Counted from the first letter of the stretch, positions 42,956-52,937 are shown. The stretch is DNA of 64,000 bases from Helicobacter canadensis MIT 98-5491 (GCF_000162575.1 NZ_CM000776.2:1469900-1533899); one strand, 5' to 3'. Program-made: numbers and translations. The notes: generated from the letters alone by a model not told the origin.

Positions 42956-44445
42956 TGATGATTCCAACTATTCTTAAAAAGATTCTCCAAACAAAAGCCA
43001 AATACCCTATTTTGAAGGCTACAAGAACAACTAAACTCACTCCCCCAAAGTTTAGCTTTCCTTTTTTGATTGCCGAGATTAAAAGAGCTAGCCCTTCAGC
43101 TGGAGATATTGGAGCGATAAACAGCCCCAAAGATCTAGCCCAAAGCTATCTTAATGGTGGAGCTAGTGCGATTTCTGTCTTATGTGAAAAAGATTTCTTT
43201 AAAGGTGATTTAGAAGATCTAAGAGCAACCAAACTAAGTCACGAAAATTCCACGATATTACGCAAAGACTTTATCACAGAACTTGATCAGATTCAAGAAT
43301 CTTATGATTTTGGTGCAGATATGGTGCTTTTAATCGCCGCTGTTTTTATCGGAGATGATAATGAAAATGGTGGCTTTGCAAGACTTAAGCAACTTTATGA
43401 AGAATCATTAAAACTTGGCTTAACCCCCTTAATAGAAGTTCATAATGCCAAAGAAGTTGATTTTATCACTCCACTTCAAGCAACTCTTATTGGCATTAAC
43501 TCACGCGATTTACACACTTTTAGTATTAATAAAATCCAAGCTTACAATCTCTTAGATTGCATTCAAAAGACAAATCCACAAAGCAAAATTATCTTTGAAT
43601 CTTCCATTGAATGCAGTTTTGATGGCTTTGTAGTAGGAAATATTGGCTTTGATGGAATCTTATGTGGCAGTTATCTTGTGCGTGATTCTGCACCTACACA
43701 AACCCTAAAATGCCTAAAAGATTCAATCATTAGTGGAAAACAATCGCCCAATACTTTTTATCGCAATGTTTTTAAACTCCTTGATTCCAAGCAAGGCTTT
43801 TTAAAAATCTGTGGAATCACCTCTAGCGAAGATGCACTAATGTGTGCTAAAGCTCTAGAATCAAACCTAAATTCGCCCCTAGAAAAAATTGCAGCGCTAG
43901 GATTTATTTTAGCTAAAGATTCTCCACGATTTACTAGCCCAAAAACCATAAAAGAAATCGCTAAAGCCCTACAAGCTCATCCAAAAATCCTTAAAATCGC
44001 CGTGGTTAAAGATGATCAAGAAATGATGCAAATAGCTATCAATCTCTATAAAGAAGGCATTATTGATGCTTTGCAACTCCACGGAGTAAGCCAAAAAAGC
44101 TTTGGTGGTGTGGATTTAAAAAATGCAAATTTTGCCTTTTATGAAGCTTGGAATATAGAGAAACCAGAGGATTTAGGAGATTTTATAAGCCCTTTTGTCC
44201 TATTAGATTCTAAAAGCACTCTAGGAGGTGGAAGTGGCAAAAATATCGCACCAAAAACCCTAGAATCACTCCAAGAAAAAACCAATCATTATCTCTGTGT
44301 CGCAGGTGGGGTAGGAATCTCAAATATTCAAGATTTAAGGAAAATTGGAGTTAAAATGTTTGATGTCAATTCAAGCTTAGAATCCTCAATAGGCAAAAAA
44401 GATCAACAAAAAATCTCTGAATTTTTAAAAATTTTTACATCTTAA
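42955..44445 (+). CDS. trpCF: TrpCF fusion: indole-3-glycerol-phosphate synthase plus PRA isomerase
   Basis: 496 residues in two TIM barrels. The first (about 1-255) is IGPS: AEIKRASPSAGDI, VLCEKDFF, LRKDFI, IGINSRDLHTF. The second (about 278-496) is PRAI: LKICGITSSEDALM, LQLHGV, LLDSKSTLGGGSGK, VAGGVGISNI. It carries out the two steps from N-phosphoribosylanthranilate to indole-3-glycerol phosphate, the TrpA substrate. It is the last gene of the rightward trp unit. Confidence 0.95.
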   Translation: MMIPTILKKILQTKAKYPILKATRTTKLTPPKFSFPFLIAEIKRASPSAGDIGAINSPKDLAQSYLNGGASAISVLCEKDFFKGDLEDLRATKLSHENSTILRKDFITELDQIQESYDFGADMVLLIAAVFIGDDNENGGFARLKQLYEESLKLGLTPLIEVHNAKEVDFITPLQATLIGINSRDLHTFSINKIQAYNLLDCIQKTNPQSKIIFESSIECSFDGFVVGNIGFDGILCGSYLVRDSAPTQTLKCLKDSIISGKQSPNTFYRNVFKLLDSKQGFLKICGITSSEDALMCAKALESNLNSPLEKIAALGFILAKDSPRFTSPKTIKEIAKALQAHPKILKIAVVKDDQEMMQIAINLYKEGIIDALQLHGVSQKSFGGVDLKNANFAFYEAWNIEKPEDLGDFISPFVLLDSKSTLGGGSGKNIAPKTLESLQEKTNHYLCVAGGVGISNIQDLRKIGVKMFDVNSSLESSIGKKDQQKISEFLKIFTS

Positions 44446-44530
44446 AATAATATTAATTCTATGTTTAGAACTTTAAACTTATAAAATTTTATGTTAAAAT
44501 GGTGAATTGGAATTCAATTTTTGAGGCTAT

Positions 44531-44782
44531 ATGATGAAAACACTTACACTTGCAAGTATCTATGAAACTCAAGGACATCGTTATGAAGCCGCTCAAATTT
44601 ACAAAACTATCTTACAAGAAAATCCTAATAACACCGAAGCAAAAGTAGCATTAAAACGGCTAACAAGCAACCGCAAAAGTTATGGCAAAGCCGATGAAAA
44701 TATGCTTAATCTTTTTGTGCAAATGGATTCTAAAATTGAATTTAATGAATTTGAAAGGTGGTTATTACAATTATGGAATTAA
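44531..44782 (+). CDS. Small TPR-like protein
   Basis: 83 residues, no signal peptide. Residues 6-45 form one tetratricopeptide-like helix pair (LASIYETQGHRYEAAQIYKTILQENP then NNTEAKVALKRL, quoted in parts). The rest is helical and unassigned. Two adjacent ATGs (44531 and 44534) follow TGAGG; either could be used. The next gene starts within its 3' end, so the two are coupled. They lie between trpCF and arsRS. Function unknown; a protein-protein adaptor is the most one can infer. Confidence 0.75.
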   Translation: MMKTLTLASIYETQGHRYEAAQIYKTILQENPNNTEAKVALKRLTSNRKSYGKADENMLNLFVQMDSKIEFNEFERWLLQLWN

Positions 44783-45165
44783 AAGAAGCGATTTTACAAA
44801 CCCTAGCAGAAATTGACACAAATACAGACTCCACAATTTCACCTGAAGAAAAACCCGAAAGAGATGCTCTTTTAGACATCATAGCCACTGAAGAAACAAA
44901 AAAAGAATCACCCACAACTCCTGCTTCTTATGAAAGAAAAATCCAAAAACTTGATTTAAAAAACAATGAAGAATTAAAGCAACTTCTTATCAAATATTAT
45001 TCTGAAGAAGAAAAATTTTTAAATAACCTTCAAGATAGAATTCTTGTTTTGTTTGAAGGATTGCAATCACCAAACAACCGAAATATTGAGGAAAAAGTTG
45101 ATATGATACTCAACTTTTTAGAATTCACTTTAGCCATTATTGATGAAAAAAAGAATCAAAAATGA
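44773..45165 (+). CDS. Small acidic helical protein of unknown function
   Basis: 130 residues from ATG 44773, overlapping the TPR-like gene by 10 bp; GGTGG (44757-44761) is the likely ribosome-binding site, and a GTG at 44758 inside that site is rejected. The N-terminal half is acidic and Thr/Pro rich, probably flexible (about 15-55). The C-terminal half (60-130) is a helical pair with regular heptad-like Leu/Ile spacing (LKQLLIKYYSEEEKFLNNL). No signal peptide or membrane segment. I recognise no family with confidence. Confidence 0.7.
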   Translation: MELKEAILQTLAEIDTNTDSTISPEEKPERDALLDIIATEETKKESPTTPASYERKIQKLDLKNNEELKQLLIKYYSEEEKFLNNLQDRILVLFEGLQSPNNRNIEEKVDMILNFLEFTLAIIDEKKNQK

Positions 45166-45218
45166 AAAAAACTTTTTCATTTACTTTTGATTTACTCTAT
45201 TATTTTATAATTTCATTG

Positions 45219-45240
45219 TCTCAAGCGGGATGGCTTGAGA
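45219..45240. terminator. Stem-loop between the small genes and arsR
   Basis: TCTCAAGC pairs with GCTTGAGA (8 bp, perfect) around GGGATG. It lies 54 bp after the small helical gene and 161 bp before arsR, a plausible terminator, though the run after it is not T-rich. Confidence 0.5.
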
Positions 45241-45400
45241 TACAAATGTTCCGCACAACATTAGTTAGAGTTTTTCATCCGTTTCTCCTTTGTGAAGAGA
45301 ATTTATTTTTAATTAGAGATATTTATTCTAGTGGGTGTTTTCCTGAATTTTTAATTAACCCCCTAAAATACCCAATCCTCCTTTTTGTAAGGAAAACACC

Positions 45401-46087
45401 ATGCTAGAAATTTTAATGATTGAGGATGACTTGGAATTAGCAACCATTCTTAGCGAATACCTCAAAGCCCATAATATTAATGCAACAAACTATGATGAAC
45501 CCTATACGGGTATGAGTGCAATTAATACTCGACATTTTGACCTCCTTCTTTTAGATTTAACACTCCCAAACTTAGATGGGCTTGAGGTTTGCAAGAAAGT
45601 CGCTAAAGAAAAGCGCATCCCCATTATTATCTCTTCTGCTAGACACGATGTTGATGATCGAGTATTAGGATTAGAATATGGTGCTGATGATTACATTCCA
45701 AAACCCTATGATCCCAAAGAACTTGTAGCTAGAATCCATAGTGTTTTACGCCGATATAAAACGATTGAGAAACCTGATTCTACTGAAATTATTTGCCCCC
45801 CTTTTCGACTGAATAAAAGTAGTCGAGAAATTTTTCTAAACAATACACCACTAGATTTAACCAAAGCAGAATACGAAATCCTAAGTTTTATGATAGAAAA
45901 CAAAAACCAAGCCCTAACGCGTGATTCTATCGCAGCTCATTCTGATTCAATTAGCCCAGATAGCACCAATAAAAGCATTGATGTCATCATTGGTAGATTA
46001 CGATCTAAAATTGAAAAAGAAGGTAAAAAATATATTTTTTCAATCCGTGGAATCGGCTATAAATTCCAAACTAAAGATAATGAATAA
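45401..46087 (+). CDS. arsR: ArsR, OmpR-family acid-response regulator
   Basis: 228 residues. The receiver domain has EDD at 8-10, phospho-acceptor Asp52 ([11 protein letters not shown]), SSA at 78-80 and Lys101-Pro102. The winged helix contains LTKAEYEIL and [14 protein letters not shown], ending IRGIGYKF. Similarity to H. pylori ArsR (HP0166) is strong, including EDDLELA and the receiver core, and the arsR-arsS-hemB order is conserved. In H. pylori it controls pH-responsive genes and is essential independently of Asp52 phosphorylation. RBS AAGGA lies at 45389-45393, and a TAAAAT box at 45364-45369 may be the -10. Confidence 0.92.
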   Translation: MLEILMIEDDLELATILSEYLKAHNINATNYDEPYTGMSAINTRHFDLLLLDLTLPNLDGLEVCKKVAKEKRIPIIISSARHDVDDRVLGLEYGADDYIPKPYDPKELVARIHSVLRRYKTIEKPDSTEIICPPFRLNKSSREIFLNNTPLDLTKAEYEILSFMIENKNQALTRDSIAAHSDSISPDSTNKSIDVIIGRLRSKIEKEGKKYIFSIRGIGYKFQTKDNE

Positions 46088-47321
46088 AAACTCAATCATC
46101 GTAAAAATTACTATTCTTTTTTTGATTGCCATTGTTGGCTTGAGTGCTTTTTCTTATTATTTTATCCGCGAAGAAATCAATAAAAAAGCCTATGAAAACC
46201 AGCTCAAATACACGCAATTCTTAGCTACTATTAATCAACTCGTGCGTTTTGGGGGAAACATTGCTTTGATTGAAAAATATCTTAATGAATTAGGCTTAGT
46301 CCAAATTGATAATCCAGAATTTCTAAGCCATTTTCAAAACCATATTACACCCAACTTTAGCCAAGGAGTGATTGCAAAAATTATCAAAGAAAAAAAAGGA
46401 ATTTATCTATTTTTACAAACCCCAAATGGTTGGCGTGTTTATGGAGACATTCATTTTGATAGACTTTTTAACTACTATATTATTACTCTCATTGCTTTTA
46501 TTATTGTGGTTTTTCTCTTTGTGCTTGTCATTCGTAGCCTCTTACCGCTTAAAACACTCCAAAAGGAGATTAGAAAATTTGCCAATGGGCAAACAGACAT
46601 TCGCTGCAAAATTGATCAAAACGATGAAATTGGAGAATTAGCACAAGAATTTGATAATGCCGTTAAAAAAATTAATGCCCTAAATCAATCCAGACATCTT
46701 TTTTTGCGTTCCATTATGCACGAGCTAAAAACTCCTATCACCAAAGGAAGAATCACGGCTGAAATGATTGACAATGCACTTTACAAAGAGCGTTTATGTT
46801 CGGTGTTTGAGCGACTAAATTCGCTCATTAATGAATTTGCAAAGATTGAGGAATTAAGCTCACGCAATTATTGTCTTAATAAGTGCAATATTTCTCTTAA
46901 AGCGGTTTTGGATAAAGTTTTTGAAATGCTACTTTTGGATAAAGAGCAAATTTCCACACTTTTTATCTTCCCCAAAGAAGAATGCTTTTTGTATGCGGAT
47001 TTTGAAATGATTGCTTTGGTGATTAAAAATCTCATTGACAATGCTATCAAATATAAAACACAAGGACAAATTGAAATTTATATTCAAGATAAAAATTTAG
47101 GAATCAAAAACTATGGAATGCCGCTGCCTTATAGTTTGCAAGATCACTCCAAGCCTTTCTTTAAAGATTCTAAATCCAATACAAGCGGCTTAGGACTTGG
47201 AATCTATATTATTAAAAGCACCCTAGAATCACAAGGCTTAGAATTAGAATATTTTTACAAAGAAAATCAGAATAATTTTATAGTAAAAGGAGTAATATCC
47301 CATAAAACTTTAAAAGGATAA
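46080..47321 (+). CDS. arsS: ArsS, acid-sensing histidine kinase
   Basis: 413 residues from ATG 46080, which overlaps the arsR stop by 8 bp; the longer frame back to 45921 would be inside arsR and is rejected. With this start the H-box histidine is His214 (SIMHELKTP), the same number as in H. pylori ArsS. Membrane segments lie at about 9-28 and 132-152, enclosing a periplasmic sensor with several His residues suited to pH sensing. HAMP, the N-box ([13 protein letters not shown]) and a G-box (SGLGLGIYI) follow. Confidence 0.92.
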   Translation: MNKNSIIVKITILFLIAIVGLSAFSYYFIREEINKKAYENQLKYTQFLATINQLVRFGGNIALIEKYLNELGLVQIDNPEFLSHFQNHITPNFSQGVIAKIIKEKKGIYLFLQTPNGWRVYGDIHFDRLFNYYIITLIAFIIVVFLFVLVIRSLLPLKTLQKEIRKFANGQTDIRCKIDQNDEIGELAQEFDNAVKKINALNQSRHLFLRSIMHELKTPITKGRITAEMIDNALYKERLCSVFERLNSLINEFAKIEELSSRNYCLNKCNISLKAVLDKVFEMLLLDKEQISTLFIFPKEECFLYADFEMIALVIKNLIDNAIKYKTQGQIEIYIQDKNLGIKNYGMPLPYSLQDHSKPFFKDSKSNTSGLGLGIYIIKSTLESQGLELEYFYKENQNNFIVKGVISHKTLKG

Positions 47322-47324
47322 TTT

Positions 47325-48290
47325 ATGTTCAAGCGATTAAGACGTATGCGATTAAACCCAAACATTCGAGAAATGCTAACACAAACCACCCTGCATAAAA
47401 AAGATTTTATCTATCCACTTTTTATTACACATGGCAAAAATATTAAAAATCCAATAGAATCAATGCCTGATGTTTTTCAACTTAGCATTGATGAAGCCCT
47501 AAAAGAATGTGAGGTTTTACAAAATCTTGGAATTTTTTCAATCATTCTTTTTGGGATTCCAAAAATCAAAGATAGCATCGGTAGCGAAGCCCTAAGCCCA
47601 GAAGGGATTATCGCTCAAGCCACAAGAGCCATCAAAGAAAAATTTCCTAATATGCTAGTGTGTGTTGATTTGTGTTTTTGTGAATACACTGATCACGGAC
47701 ATTGTGGAATCTTAAACCCTAAACTTAATTCTGTTGATAATGATTTAACCCTAGAAATTCTCAATCAACAAGCCTTGATTCTAGCCCAAAGTGGTGCGGA
47801 TCTAATCGCACCTAGTGCAATGATGGATGGAATGATAGAAAGTTTGCGAACTGCACTTGATTCTAATGGCTTTAATCACATTCCCTTAATGAGTTATTCC
47901 ACAAAATTTGCAAGTGGCTATTATGGACCTTTTAGAGATGTAGCCCAAAGCACTCCAAGTTTTGGTGATCGAAAAAGCTATCAACAAAACCCTGCAAATC
48001 GACGCGAAGCGATTTTAGAAAGCCTAGAAGATGAAGCACAAGGTGCGGATATTTTAATGGTTAAACCTGCCCTAGCCTATTTGGATATTGTTAGAGATAT
48101 TAGAGAGCAAACCTTGCTACCTTTAGCAATTTATAATGTAAGCGGCGAATACGCTATGCTAAAGTTTGCACAAAAAGCGGGAATTATAGACTATGAACGC
48201 GTTTTATTAGAAACAATGATTAGCTTTAAACGCGCTGGAGCAGATATTATCATCACCTATCACGCCAAAGAAATCGCTAATCTAATCTAA
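47325..48290 (+). CDS. hemB: Delta-aminolevulinic acid dehydratase (porphobilinogen synthase)
   Basis: 321 residues. The catalytic lysines lie in [17 protein letters not shown] and [11 protein letters not shown]. The metal-site segment [17 protein letters not shown] keeps the cysteines of the Zn-dependent type. It condenses two 5-aminolevulinates in heme synthesis. It starts 3 bp after arsS with AAAAGGA upstream and is part of the arsRS operon, as in H. pylori. Confidence 0.96.
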   Translation: MFKRLRRMRLNPNIREMLTQTTLHKKDFIYPLFITHGKNIKNPIESMPDVFQLSIDEALKECEVLQNLGIFSIILFGIPKIKDSIGSEALSPEGIIAQATRAIKEKFPNMLVCVDLCFCEYTDHGHCGILNPKLNSVDNDLTLEILNQQALILAQSGADLIAPSAMMDGMIESLRTALDSNGFNHIPLMSYSTKFASGYYGPFRDVAQSTPSFGDRKSYQQNPANRREAILESLEDEAQGADILMVKPALAYLDIVRDIREQTLLPLAIYNVSGEYAMLKFAQKAGIIDYERVLLETMISFKRAGADIIITYHAKEIANLI

Positions 48291-48302
48291 CAAGAACACT
48301 AT

Positions 48303-48317
48303 AGGGCTTAGTGCCCT
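48303..48317 (+). terminator. hemB terminator
   Basis: AGGGC-TTAGT-GCCCT followed by TTTTT, 12 bp after the hemB stop: a short classical intrinsic terminator for the arsRS-hemB unit. Confidence 0.75.
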
Positions 48318-48379
48318 TTTTACCCTTACAATCTCCCCTATTTAACCAAAAAAACAAATCTCTTTTATATGATTAAATT

Positions 48380-49339
48380 CTACAAACAAAATCCCTCGCA
48401 ACTCCTAAAATAATATTCCCTCCCCTTGTAAGAAAACTCCAAACTATAAGCGTGCAACATCAACCGATCTGCCCCAAAATATTCTTTTCTTTTCTCCGCA
48501 CAAAGCCCAAAATCTCGGTTTTCTTCTATAAATTCACTATCTAAATACTCTCTACTCTGCCAATCCTCACAACCATAAAGCGGATCGCCTAAAATCGGAA
48601 AACCAAGAGAAAAAAGATGAACTCTAATCTGATGCGTTCTGCCTGTTATAGGATAAACTTTTAGCAAAGTATTTCCCCCAAACTCCCCCAAAATTTCAAA
48701 CTCGCTTTTTGCATCTCTAAACCCTAAAAGCTTAGAATCTTTTCTTAGATTCTGCCCTAGAAACACAGAACGCACACTTAAATCCCCACCCTTTTCTTGC
48801 AAACTAAGTGGCATCAAAAGGCAAAAATCTCCAACAATCTTGCTAGTTTTACACATTTTCCCTTTAATAAGTGCTAAATATTTCTTTTTTATGCGATTAT
48901 TAGCAAACAATTCCCCTAGCTCAACAATACTTCTTTTATGCTTCCCTACCAAAACTAAACCACTTGTTTCTTTGTCGATTCGGTGAATCAAAGAAGCTTC
49001 AGTGCCAAAATATTCACGCACCTCATCCATCAAGCTATGATGAAAAAACCTTCCCTTTGGGTGAATTAACATTTGAGCAGGTTTGTTAAAAAGAGCAAAA
49101 TCTTCATTTTCATAAATGGGTTTAAGCCCAATAGAATTAGGCTTAAAAATCCAAACTTCTACTTCCCTTTCTAAGACTTTATTTTTCTCATTATTGCCTA
49201 GAATCTTACTCTCATAAACAACTCTGCCCTTATTAATATAACTTTGAGCTTGTGCCATATTCAAATTAAATTGTCGCATTAAAAACAAGTAAGCTTTAAT
49301 GGGAGTTTGAAAATAAAATTTTTGCTTTATAAAGGGCAT
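48380..49339 (-). CDS. RluA-family pseudouridine synthase
   Basis: 319 residues from ATG 49339. An N-terminal S4-like segment (NLNMAQAQSYINKGRVVY) precedes the catalytic domain with HRIDKETSGLVL (catalytic Asp) and a C-terminal RTHQIRVHL. I prefer this start because the upstream alternative is a GTG at 49381. The target RNA position cannot be read from sequence; family members modify 23S rRNA or tRNA. It is divergent from purB with about 60 bp between starts. Confidence 0.85.
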   Translation of the reverse strand: MPFIKQKFYFQTPIKAYLFLMRQFNLNMAQAQSYINKGRVVYESKILGNNEKNKVLEREVEVWIFKPNSIGLKPIYENEDFALFNKPAQMLIHPKGRFFHHSLMDEVREYFGTEASLIHRIDKETSGLVLVGKHKRSIVELGELFANNRIKKKYLALIKGKMCKTSKIVGDFCLLMPLSLQEKGGDLSVRSVFLGQNLRKDSKLLGFRDAKSEFEILGEFGGNTLLKVYPITGRTHQIRVHLFSLGFPILGDPLYGCEDWQSREYLDSEFIEENRDFGLCAEKRKEYFGADRLMLHAYSLEFSYKGREYYFRSCEGFCL

Positions 49340-49399
49340 TTTGCAACTTTTAAGTGGTCTTATGTTAGGATATTGTAGCACATTTTTAAAGGATTGATA

Positions 49400-50749
49400 A
49401 TGGTAGAGCGATACGCAAGAGAAGAGATGAAAAAGCTTTGGGATATGAATGCGAAGTATTCCGCTTGGCTAGAGGTAGAAAAGGCATTGGTTAAGGGGTG
49501 GAATACATTAGGACTTATTCCTGATTGCGATTGCAAGAAAATTTGTGAAAATGCGAAGTTTGATATTGCAAGAATTGATGAGATAGAAGCGGTTACTAAG
49601 CACGATCTTATTGCTTTTACTACAAGTGTTGCAGAATCTCTAGGTGAAGAATCGCGATGGTTTCATTATGGAATCACTTCTAGCGATACGATTGATACCG
49701 CTGTGGCTTTGCAAATGCGCGATTCGCTAAAGATTATCATTGAAGATGTGAAAGCATTGCGTGAAGTGATAAAAAAACGCGCTTATGAACACAAAGATAC
49801 GCTTATGGTCGGGCGAAGTCACGGAATTCACGGCGAACCTATCACTTTTGGCTTAGTATGTGCGATATGGTATGATGAGATAGGGCGACACTTGCAGAGT
49901 TTAGAATCCACCTTGGAGGTGATTAGCGTAGGCAAGATAAGCGGTGCAATGGGGAATCTCGCCCACACTCCTATAGAACTTGAAGAGCTTGTATGTGCCA
50001 ATCTAGGACTAAAGGCTGCTCCAGCAAGTAATCAAGTTATCCAAAGAGATCGATACGCACGGCTTATGACTGATTTGGCGCTTTTAGCAAGTAGTTGTGA
50101 AAAAATTGCTGTTGAAATTAGACATTTGCAACGCACCGAAGTGTATGAGGCAGAGGAGTATTTTAGCCAAGGACAAAAAGGAAGTAGTGCAATGCCACAC
50201 AAACGCAACCCTGTCTTATCTGAAAACATCACAGGGCTATGTCGTGTGATACGCAGTTTTGCGCTACCGGCTATGGAAAATGTCGCATTGTGGCACGAGC
50301 GAGATATTAGCCACTCAAGTGTGGAGCGATTTATTTTGCCTGATGGTTTTATTACGACGGATTTTATGCTTGTGCGCCTTACAAGTTTGATTGATAAGCT
50401 TGTTGTGTATCCTAAAAATATGCTAAAAAATCTTAATCTCACAGGTGGTTTAGTTTTTTCTCAAAGAATCTTGCTAGAGCTTCCAAAATGCGGTGTAAGT
50501 CGCGAAGATGCTTATAAGATCGTGCAAAGAAATGCGATGAAAGTATGGCAGAGTTTGCAAGAGGGACAACCTGCGCTTAATGCAAAGGGCGAATCGCTTT
50601 ATTTGCAATATCTTTTGGCAGATTCTGAACTTGTGGGACTTCTTAGCAAGAATGGTGGCAATGGAGAGCAGATTATCCGCGATCGCTTTGAGTTTGCCTA
50701 CTATACAAAAAATGTGGATTCTATCTTTAAAAGGGTGTTTGGGAAATGA
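49400..50749 (+). CDS. purB: Adenylosuccinate lyase
   Basis: 449 residues from ATG 49400 (AAAGGA 7 nt upstream; an upstream TTG at 49394 lies too close to it). Fumarase-superfamily motifs: [14 protein letters not shown], and the signature loop [15 protein letters not shown] at about residue 258. It acts twice in purine synthesis. Composition differs from its left neighbours: more GCG, CGC and GCGA strings and, by hand count of a few lines, several with 45-50% G+C. It overlaps no neighbour but is 25 bp from a methyltransferase of the same style. Recent replacement by transfer is possible. Confidence 0.96.
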   Translation: MVERYAREEMKKLWDMNAKYSAWLEVEKALVKGWNTLGLIPDCDCKKICENAKFDIARIDEIEAVTKHDLIAFTTSVAESLGEESRWFHYGITSSDTIDTAVALQMRDSLKIIIEDVKALREVIKKRAYEHKDTLMVGRSHGIHGEPITFGLVCAIWYDEIGRHLQSLESTLEVISVGKISGAMGNLAHTPIELEELVCANLGLKAAPASNQVIQRDRYARLMTDLALLASSCEKIAVEIRHLQRTEVYEAEEYFSQGQKGSSAMPHKRNPVLSENITGLCRVIRSFALPAMENVALWHERDISHSSVERFILPDGFITTDFMLVRLTSLIDKLVVYPKNMLKNLNLTGGLVFSQRILLELPKCGVSREDAYKIVQRNAMKVWQSLQEGQPALNAKGESLYLQYLLADSELVGLLSKNGGNGEQIIRDRFEFAYYTKNVDSIFKRVFGK

Positions 50750-50774
50750 CAATAATTTTGCTGCAAAAAAGGTT

Positions 50775-51428
50775 TTGAGTTTGTATGACCTAAACACCAA
50801 ACTCACCATTGATGGCTTAGAATTACTCCAAAGTTTGGGGGATTGTAGTATTGATTTATGTTTTTTTGATCCACAATATCGTGGTGTGCTAGATAAAATG
50901 CGCTATGGCAATGAGGGTGAGCGACAAAAGGGGCGTAGTGTCTTGGTGCAAATGTCTGAATCAACGATTATACATTTTATCCAAGAAATTAGCCGAGTTT
51001 TAAAGTCTAGTCGCTATCTTATGCTATGGATTGATAAATTTCATCTGTGTGAGGGCGTGAGACCTTGGCTAGATTCTACATCTTTAGAGATTGTGGATCT
51101 TATCACTTGGGATAAAATGAAAATGGGTATGGGCTACCGCACAAGAAAACAAAGCGAATATCTACTCATCGTGCAAAAAAAGCCTATTAAAGCAAAGGGG
51201 ACTTGGAAACTCCATAATATCCGCGATGTGTGTAGCGAAAAAATTCCACAAAACGAGCTAAAAGCACATCCTCATAGCAAACCAAAAACCTTGCAAAAAA
51301 CCCTTATAGAATCTTGCACCAATATCGGAGATTTAGTGTGTGATCCAGCAGCAGGAAGCTTTAGTGTGCTAGAGTGCTGCAAGGAATTAGGGAGAAATTT
51401 TATAGGGACAAATCTCACTACAAAATAA
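50775..51428 (+). CDS. Orphan beta-class DNA methyltransferase (N6-adenine or N4-cytosine)
   Basis: 217 residues from a TTG at 50775 (AAAAAGG just upstream); a second TTG at 50781 is also possible. An open frame back to 50580 runs inside purB and is probably not used. The catalytic motif is DPQYRG (Asp32-Tyr35; a variant of D/NPPY) followed by [13 protein letters not shown], and motif [14 protein letters not shown] lies near the C-terminus, so the order is that of beta-class enzymes (target motif first). No restriction endonuclease gene is adjacent. Composition is like purB. Specificity unknown. Confidence 0.82.
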   Translation: MSLYDLNTKLTIDGLELLQSLGDCSIDLCFFDPQYRGVLDKMRYGNEGERQKGRSVLVQMSESTIIHFIQEISRVLKSSRYLMLWIDKFHLCEGVRPWLDSTSLEIVDLITWDKMKMGMGYRTRKQSEYLLIVQKKPIKAKGTWKLHNIRDVCSEKIPQNELKAHPHSKPKTLQKTLIESCTNIGDLVCDPAAGSFSVLECCKELGRNFIGTNLTTK

Positions 51429-51444
51429 GCTTAAATATTAAAAT

Positions 51445-51852
51445 TTAAGCCTTAATTTTTTCTTCTTTTTTGAAAAACGCATATTTTCCTCCACCCATAA
51501 AAAACAAGGCAAGGCAAGGCAAAATATACAAGAGTTGATGTTCAATAACCCAACCACCATAAGAATCAAGTGCAAAAATTTCAAATCCATAAACCAAATA
51601 AATAGCCATAATCATTGTAAAAGCAACGATCAAAGCAGCAATTCGCACTTGATAGCCTATTAGTATCAAAAGGGGTGCTAAAACCTCACCAATATACACA
51701 CCATATACCATAATTCCTGGGAGTCCTTTTGATTCTAACATACCCATATAGACATCTACACCATGAAGTATTTTAAACACACCATGAAATAGCATAAGCC
51801 CACCCACACAAAGTCTTAAAAGCAATTTTGCTAAATCAGGATTCAACATCAT
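51445..51852 (-). CDS. DoxX family membrane protein
   Basis: 135 residues with four membrane segments: RLCVGGLMLFHGVFKIL, an ALLIL-rich second segment, an AIYLVYG third, and an ILPCLALFFMGGG fourth. This is the DoxX/YphA layout. Such proteins occur with redox or stress genes; no reaction is established. It converges with the methyltransferase gene and is divergent from the aldo/keto reductase gene. ATG codons at 51852 and 51849 follow AAGGAG. Confidence 0.85.
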   Translation of the reverse strand: MMLNPDLAKLLLRLCVGGLMLFHGVFKILHGVDVYMGMLESKGLPGIMVYGVYIGEVLAPLLILIGYQVRIAALIVAFTMIMAIYLVYGFEIFALDSYGGWVIEHQLLYILPCLALFFMGGGKYAFFKKEEKIKA

Positions 51853-51964
51853 AAAATTCTCCTTACGATAATATTCATTAAACTTAAAATTATAGCATTT
51901 ATCCTTACAAAAACTACCCTATCTTGCAAATTATAATTATTCTAATATTAATAGAACCAAGTAT

Positions 51965-51996
51965 CTTGACTGAGAGTAACTCTCATCTTTTATAAT
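51965..51996 (+). promoter_or_regulatory. MerR-type promoter upstream of the aldo/keto reductase
   Basis: TTGACT (51966-51971) and TATAAT (51991-51996) are separated by 19 bp instead of 17. A dyad TGAGAGT-A-ACTCTCA (51971-51985) fills the spacer. An overlong spacer with a central dyad is the hallmark of MerR-family activated promoters. The start codon is about 107 bp downstream. No MerR gene is in this window. Confidence 0.75.
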
Positions 51997-52103
51997 GCGA
52001 TTATCAAAATCAATTAACACGACAAAAAGCTAATTCAACCAAAGCAATAATCTCTTTGAGATTTAAATTGATTCACATTAATTAATAGACAAGGAAAATA
52101 ACT

Positions 52104-52937
52104 ATGCAATCAACAATAATGCAATATGTAACCCTCAACAATGGAATAAAAATGCCAATTTTAGGATTTGGCACATACTCTATCAATGACAGCCATACAA
52201 TTTTGGAAGCCATTAGCTATGGATATCGCCTCTTTGATACGGCACAAATGTATGGAAATGAGCACAAAGTCGGCACAGCAATAAGAGAAGCTATTGATAA
52301 AATGGAAATCAAACGAGAAGATTTCTTTATTACAACTAAGCTATCTAACAATATGAATTTTCAAGAAGCAAAAAAGGGGATAGAGTTTAGCCTTAAATCT
52401 CTAAATTCTAGCTATATTGATTTAATCTTAATCCATGAGCCCTATCCAAAAGCCAAAGAAATGTATAAAGCAATGGAAACTTATTATAAAGAAGGGAAAC
52501 TCAAAGCTATTGGAATCTCCAACTTTACACTCCACACTTTTAAAGAGTTTATCAAAACCTGCGAGATACCTCCTGCAATCAATCAATGTGAGACACATAT
52601 CTATTATCAACAAGCAGCATTGCTTCAAACAATGAAACCCTATGGAACAACTTTAGAATCTTGGAGTCCTTTTATAGCAGGTAAAGTCTCAAAAAATAAA
52701 AATGGTTTTTTTAATGATTCTGCCTTGGCAAAAATCGCTCACAAATACAACAAAAGCATAGCACAAATTATCTTGCGTTTTTTTACACAACAAGGCATTG
52801 TGACTATTCCAAAAGCATCCAAAAAGGAACATATGCAAGAAAATATAGATATTTTCAATTTTAATTTAACTAAAGAGGAAATAAAAACTATCAAAACATT
52901 CGATAAAAACGCGACACAATTTAGCTGGGGATATTAA
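52104..52937 (+). CDS. Aldo/keto reductase
   Basis: 277 residues, TIM barrel. The catalytic tetrad is visible: Asp and Tyr in FDTAQMYGNE, Lys in FITTKLSN and His in ILIHEPYP. GISNF, NQCETH and IPKASKKEHMQEN (NADPH site) are also present. It reduces aldehydes or ketones, possibly reactive electrophiles. A MerR-type promoter lies about 110 bp upstream, and AAGGAAA precedes the ATG. The next gene has an almost identical promoter, so the genes probably respond to one signal. Confidence 0.93.
   Translation: MQSTIMQYVTLNNGIKMPILGFGTYSINDSHTILEAISYGYRLFDTAQMYGNEHKVGTAIREAIDKMEIKREDFFITTKLSNNMNFQEAKKGIEFSLKSLNSSYIDLILIHEPYPKAKEMYKAMETYYKEGKLKAIGISNFTLHTFKEFIKTCEIPPAINQCETHIYYQQAALLQTMKPYGTTLESWSPFIAGKVSKNKNGFFNDSALAKIAHKYNKSIAQIILRFFTQQGIVTIPKASKKEHMQENIDIFNFNLTKEEIKTIKTFDKNATQFSWGY

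Noticed and set aside
45162-45407. 81-codon frame on the plus strand overlapping the preceding small gene by 4 bp
   Set aside because: It spans the hairpin at 45219-45240 and the arsR leader, overlaps the arsR start, has no good ribosome-binding site, and its product looks like translated A/T-rich spacer.
45921-46079. Longer N-terminus for ArsS
   Set aside because: It is inside arsR; starting at 46080 puts the phosphorylated histidine at 214 as in H. pylori and a membrane segment at the right place.
50580-50774. Longer N-terminus for the DNA methyltransferase
   Set aside because: It lies wholly in another frame of purB, has no similarity to methyltransferases, and a TTG with AAAAAGG just upstream gives a normal compact protein.
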